Of a DNA stretch of 64,000 nucleotides, positions 62,717-64,000 are shown in pieces; the stretch's first letter is position 1; the number at the start of each line of letters is the position of its first letter. Source of the stretch: Dolomedes plantarius (taxonomy: Eukaryota; Arthropoda; Arachnida; Araneae; Dolomedidae); the NCBI GenBank assembly GCA_907164885.2, contig OU015496.1, positions 106,144,315-106,208,314 on the forward strand. The letters run 5' to 3'. A program made the position numbers and the translations under genes. A model generated the notes under the pieces. The model ran no database searches and had not been told where the DNA came from. It was given only the letters and a program-made list of their open reading frames with translations.

Positions 62717-64000
62717 AATTGACATTCCTCTCTAAATAATTGACATTATCTCTTTTTACTCTTGATTATTTAATATATACATTAATCCTTACAACTATAC
62801 ATTATATACTTTGAAAATCATATTAACTTCATAACTCTCTCTCTCTCTCTTTCAATACAACCTCTCTCTCCAACGTTACACTCTCAACTGCACTCAGCAA
62901 AGTGCCCTCTACAGTCTATAGGGAATATTTTTCCCACCTGTAAGGGGATTTTGTGCTTGTGAAGAAGAAGAAGAGAGACTGTTTTGAAATTGAGTTATTT
63001 GTGTATCTTAAGAATTCCATTTTCTACCGATATACCGACCCTGGAACGATATAAAAGCCTTATCTGTTACAGCGTTAAAAGTTGTTTAAAATTTTTTTTT
63101 GAATGAATTGTATCATTTCTCTTTATGGTAAACATCATATAATAAAAAGTTATTCTTGAAATACTTTGAAAGTGTATAATATTGCTTATCATTAATTCTT
63201 TTTATTTTTTGTCATTGCAAGATTTTGCAAGAATGCAAAATTTTTTTTTTTTTAATCTGTAGGAAAGAAATTTACATTCGCGATACACTGCGAGGATTAT
63301 CCGTTTAACGGGTCATACGTGAATTGCAAAAGAAAAAAAATGTCTAGAAATAAATACAGCAAAAATTGACTGTGAGAATATAAACTTGGTTCGAAATGAA
63401 AAAACATAACAGAATTTTTGTAGAAGAGAAAATGATAATCCCCTTGTAACTTTTTACTTGTATTATTAGTTTTGTGAAATTTTATTCAATCACTATTTAT
63501 AGTGCATTTAAAATGATTAAATAAAGCCATTTTATCACAGAAATGAGGATAAACAATAAGAACAAGTAATATTAAAAAAAATTTTAAAGTCAATTCCTAC
63601 TTAGGTCAACAAAGAAAAATTTTATTTTAGTTACTTTTTGGCGGGGAATTGCGTTTGGCGGGGAATTGCACTGATATTGGCTCGATTCTGTGAACACCAT
63701 TATTGCCGAGAATTTTTTTTCTCCCATATAAAACTAAAATGAATTAATTAAATTTAATTAATGAATTAATATTTGAAAAAACTGTATTAATATCAAGTGT
63801 CATCCACTACAAGTTAAAAAAATGTATTTGAACTTGAGTGGATGAATAAAAAGTATTTTATTAACGATTGAAAATTTGAACAATATATATAAATATAGGG
63901 AGAGTGTGAACTAATAGTAGGAATTGAAAAATATAAAAGGGAGAGTTTATTATTTGTTATTTAACCTTTTTTATAAAGGCATTGAAAATATATTAAATTA
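62717..64000. other. No recognisable gene
   Basis: AT-rich, with a short CT repeat near 62838 and a TTTGGCGGGGAATTGC doublet near 63637-63668. Nothing else is supported. Confidence 0.4.

Overview
The window is a stretch of eukaryotic, almost certainly arthropod and possibly arachnid, genomic DNA. It is AT-rich and full of microsatellites. Nearly everything recognisable is mobile DNA: BEL/Pao, gypsy-type and non-LTR retroelement remnants, Tc1, pogo, hAT and TTAA-inserting DNA transposons, MITEs and tRNA-derived SINEs. I found no intact ordinary host gene. The organism assignment is inference from this repeat mix.

Layout. 1-3480: 3' half of a dead BEL/Pao element (RT, RNase H, integrase, 3' LTR). 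3481-7550: LTR-like debris, a gypsy-type integrase fragment, the 3' end of a non-LTR element, a 158-bp tandem repeat and a foldback element. 9731-24145: the main object, a 14.4-kb nearly perfect palindrome with two arms of about 7.18 kb and a 46-bp centre. 24.1-36.2 kb: MITEs, a hairpin, a short retro-insertion with a 22-bp target duplication, a SINE split by a hAT MITE, and a 2.4-kb long-TIR element. 36.2-39.8 kb: a 3.5-kb DNA transposon with ~715-bp TIRs and a decayed nuclease-like gene. 39.8-57.6 kb: pogo-like, hAT, TTAA-type and three Tc1-like elements, two SINEs and AT microsatellites. 57.6-64 kb: mostly featureless, with a tandem duplication and a non-LTR 3' fragment.

The palindrome is the most unusual region. 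Its ends begin 5'-AGTAGTATA, a doubled AGT triplet, and it is flanked by an exact 6-bp direct repeat ACCACG beyond which the two flanks are unrelated. A 6-bp target duplication with AG termini and short terminal tandem repeats is the signature of Maverick/Polinton elements, which are thought to replicate by protein priming. Yet the element carries no recognisable polymerase, integrase, ATPase or capsid gene. Each arm holds the same two genes in divergent orientation: gene A (319 codons, intact only in the right arm, possibly with two PC4-like ssDNA-binding segments) pointing to the centre, and a small three-exon gene B pointing outward. Each arm also has ~343-bp tandem repeats, a tRNA-like segment and a GC-richer terminus dense in CTCF-like, CCAAT and GC-box motifs. 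My inference is a symmetric, snap-back, defective Polinton-like genome that was integrated as a unit in trans.

The rest is a nested TE graveyard. Transposases are broken by single stops or frameshifts, while several non-autonomous insertions keep perfect target duplications and may be younger.
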